DNA of 14,741 bases, taken from the NCBI GenBank assembly GCA_002428605.1, contig DIXH01000003.1, positions 1 through 14,741 on the forward strand. Direction: 5' to 3'. The DNA is from Clostridiaceae bacterium UBA6085. Lineage in GTDB: Bacteria; Bacillota; Clostridia; Clostridiales; Clostridiaceae. The notes beneath the pieces are model-generated. The model was given only the letters and a program-made list of their open reading frames with translations, did no database searches and had not been told where the DNA came from. Both the position numbers and the translations under genes were made by a program. This document shows, piece after piece, positions 13,904 through 14,741 of the stretch (the stretch's first letter is position 1; each line of letters opens with the position of its first letter).

Positions 13904-14368
13904 ATGGATACACTGCTTAGGTCCAATAGACAGAGGCTGATATGGGCGCTTCTTGCAGCGCTGATTTTAACTGCCTCGCTTTTTGCAGGCTGCTCAAAGA
14001 GTAGTGACAAGCCTCCAAGGCTTGACACTCCACTTCCAAAGGCTCATTCAGGCATATATGTGAGTGAAGATGCAAGGTTTACCTTTAAGGGTGACGGTAA
14101 GACCGTACTTGTTGAGCTGTCTGAGAGGTACCTTGACGTACTGGAGGATCCTCCAGTAAGCACGGAGTACTCCTATACCTTCACCTGGTATGATTTCGGG
14201 GAATACAGGTATGATGCTGCTACAAACCTGAAGCTTTACCATGAGGAGTCCAAAGTATCACTCGACTTCTCATTGTATGAGGCGGCAGCCTTTGACAGGA
14301 TTACCATTTCCTTTCCTCTTCCTGACAAGGCGCCGCAGGTCCTGTTAAGGGTATCGGACTATCCATGA
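13904..14368 (+). CDS. Putative lipoprotein, unknown function
   Basis: A 154-residue protein with a basic N-terminus, a strong hydrophobic segment (about 12-27) and a lipobox-like L-F-A-G-C (C30). A Ser/Lys/Pro-rich spacer and a beta-rich domain of about 110 residues follow (HSGIYVSEDARFTFKGDGK, then EYRYDAATNLKLYHEESK). It should be lipid-anchored outside the membrane. No family is recognised. GGAAGG at 13891-13896 sits within the end of the previous gene and only one base separates that stop from this start, so the two are co-transcribed and probably coupled. Together they form a zinc-ribbon membrane protein plus lipoprotein pair, like the pair at 10895-12223. Confidence 0.75.
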   Translation: MDTLLRSNRQRLIWALLAALILTASLFAGCSKSSDKPPRLDTPLPKAHSGIYVSEDARFTFKGDGKTVLVELSERYLDVLEDPPVSTEYSYTFTWYDFGEYRYDAATNLKLYHEESKVSLDFSLYEAAAFDRITISFPLPDKAPQVLLRVSDYP

Positions 14369-14374
14369 CCTTAG

Positions 14375-14417
14375 GCTGCAGATCCTGTGGTTTTGGTTAA
14401 GACTCAGGATCTGCAGC
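14375..14417. repeat. 13-bp perfect inverted repeat downstream of the lipoprotein gene
   Basis: GCTGCAGATCCTG (14375-14387) and CAGGATCTGCAGC (14405-14417) are exact reverse complements around a 17-base loop, starting seven bases after the stop at 14368. The stem is strong, but no T-tract follows on the + strand (ATGGTGAG follows), so a standard intrinsic terminator is not supported. It may act as an RNA 3'-end stabiliser, an atypical terminator or a protein site. Confidence 0.75.
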
Positions 14418-14610
14418 ATGGTGAGAAATGAAAATTGAAGTAAGGCTGAGTAATAGCCAACTCTGGCTATGGATGCCTGGTTTCAAAGGGATTGGTATGA
14501 GTCCCGCTATGGCTAGGGACGTACCTTTAATAGGGCTCATCAGTTTTATGTCATGATAAACTATAATGAAAAGAAACATCTTAAGATTTACTATTTAGGG
14601 GTGGCTGCAT
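14418..14610 (+). promoter_or_regulatory. Structured intergenic sequence and promoter before the last gene
   Basis: The stretch contains hairpin ATAGCCA (14453-14459)/TGGCTAT (14464-14470) and a two-part stem GGTA (14494-14497)/TACC (14522-14525) plus GTCCC (14501-14505)/GGGAC (14516-14520). A competing pairing is ATGAG-CCC (14497-14505, one bulge) with GGGCTCAT (14533-14540). A TATAAT box at 14562-14567 and a ribosome site (AGGGGTGG, 14597-14604) precede the ATG at 14611. No known riboswitch class is recognised. The TATAAT box could mean that the structured part lies upstream of, not in, the next transcript. Confidence 0.4.
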
Positions 14611-14741
14611 ATGGTACCGGGTGGCAAGGATGAATTAAAACCAGATAGGATGATAACTTCAGATGGCCATGACCTTATGGTCTCTGAATCTCATAATGGG
14701 ATGGAGATAAGGATAAGCTTCGCTTCCGAAAAGGATGAAGG
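14611..14741 (+). CDS. Start of an unrecognised gene, cut by the window edge
   Basis: An ATG at 14611 with AGGGGTGG six bases upstream opens a frame that runs to the right edge without a stop (43 full codons). The visible N-terminus (MVPGGKDELKPDRMITSDGH, later GMEIRISFASEKDE) is hydrophilic, with no signal peptide, zinc ribbon or membrane helix. A TATAAT box at 14562-14567 may be its promoter. Too little is visible to assign a function. Confidence 0.6.
   Translation, partial: MVPGGKDELKPDRMITSDGHDLMVSESHNGMEIRISFASEKDE

Noticed and set aside
14453..14632. Protein-like frame across 14460-14630 with an internal TAG
   Set aside because: It has no ribosome site, contains a stop, and overlaps promoter and hairpin signals; chance is the simpler explanation.

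Overview
The window looks like a chromosomal segment of a low-to-mid G+C Firmicute, most likely a clostridial lineage. The basis is the strong Shine-Dalgarno sites (GGGGGTG, AGGAGG), AGG/AGA arginine and ATA isoleucine codons, Gram-positive-type lipoproteins, and a YhaO/YhaN-type nuclease pair. The genus cannot be fixed from this sequence. The first 1.45 kb is visibly AT-richer and more decayed than the rest.

Layout. (1) Positions 1-541 hold the 3' part of an IS200/IS605-family element: the C-terminal half of TnpB and a structured right end that probably encodes the guide (omega/reRNA) scaffold. Directly behind it lies a 3' remnant of a GreA/GreB-like gene, then about 780 bp with a terminator, decayed sequence and no intact gene. 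(2) Positions 1454-6100 form a likely operon: an SbcD/YhaO-like metallophosphoesterase nuclease, an overlapping SMC/Rad50-like ATPase (YhaN type, with a membrane hairpin in the middle of its coiled coil), and a hotdog-fold thioesterase. A strong intrinsic terminator follows. (3) Positions 6490-14368 are an accessory-looking cluster of envelope proteins. It contains a 1395-residue polytopic zinc-ribbon protein with a C-terminal HExxH metallopeptidase motif, a 61-residue two-helix membrane protein, a zinc-ribbon/single-TM protein with a calcium-loop-like C-terminus, a lipoprotein, a reverse-strand double zinc-ribbon membrane protein, a divergent zinc-ribbon membrane protein, and a second lipoprotein. 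(4) Positions 14369-14610 hold several strong inverted repeats, including a mutually exclusive pair. A further gene starts at 14611 and runs off the end.

The nuclease and ATPase should act together on DNA ends as an Mre11-Rad50-type complex, here possibly membrane-tethered. The second cluster is the best candidate for an undescribed system. Five N-terminal-type zinc ribbons in four proteins share the same C-x2-C-x10-C-x2-C spacing. Each ribbon is attached to membrane segments, with lipoproteins, a putative metallopeptidase and a divergent promoter region bracketed by an 11-bp inverted repeat. I recognise the domains but not the system, so its role is inference.
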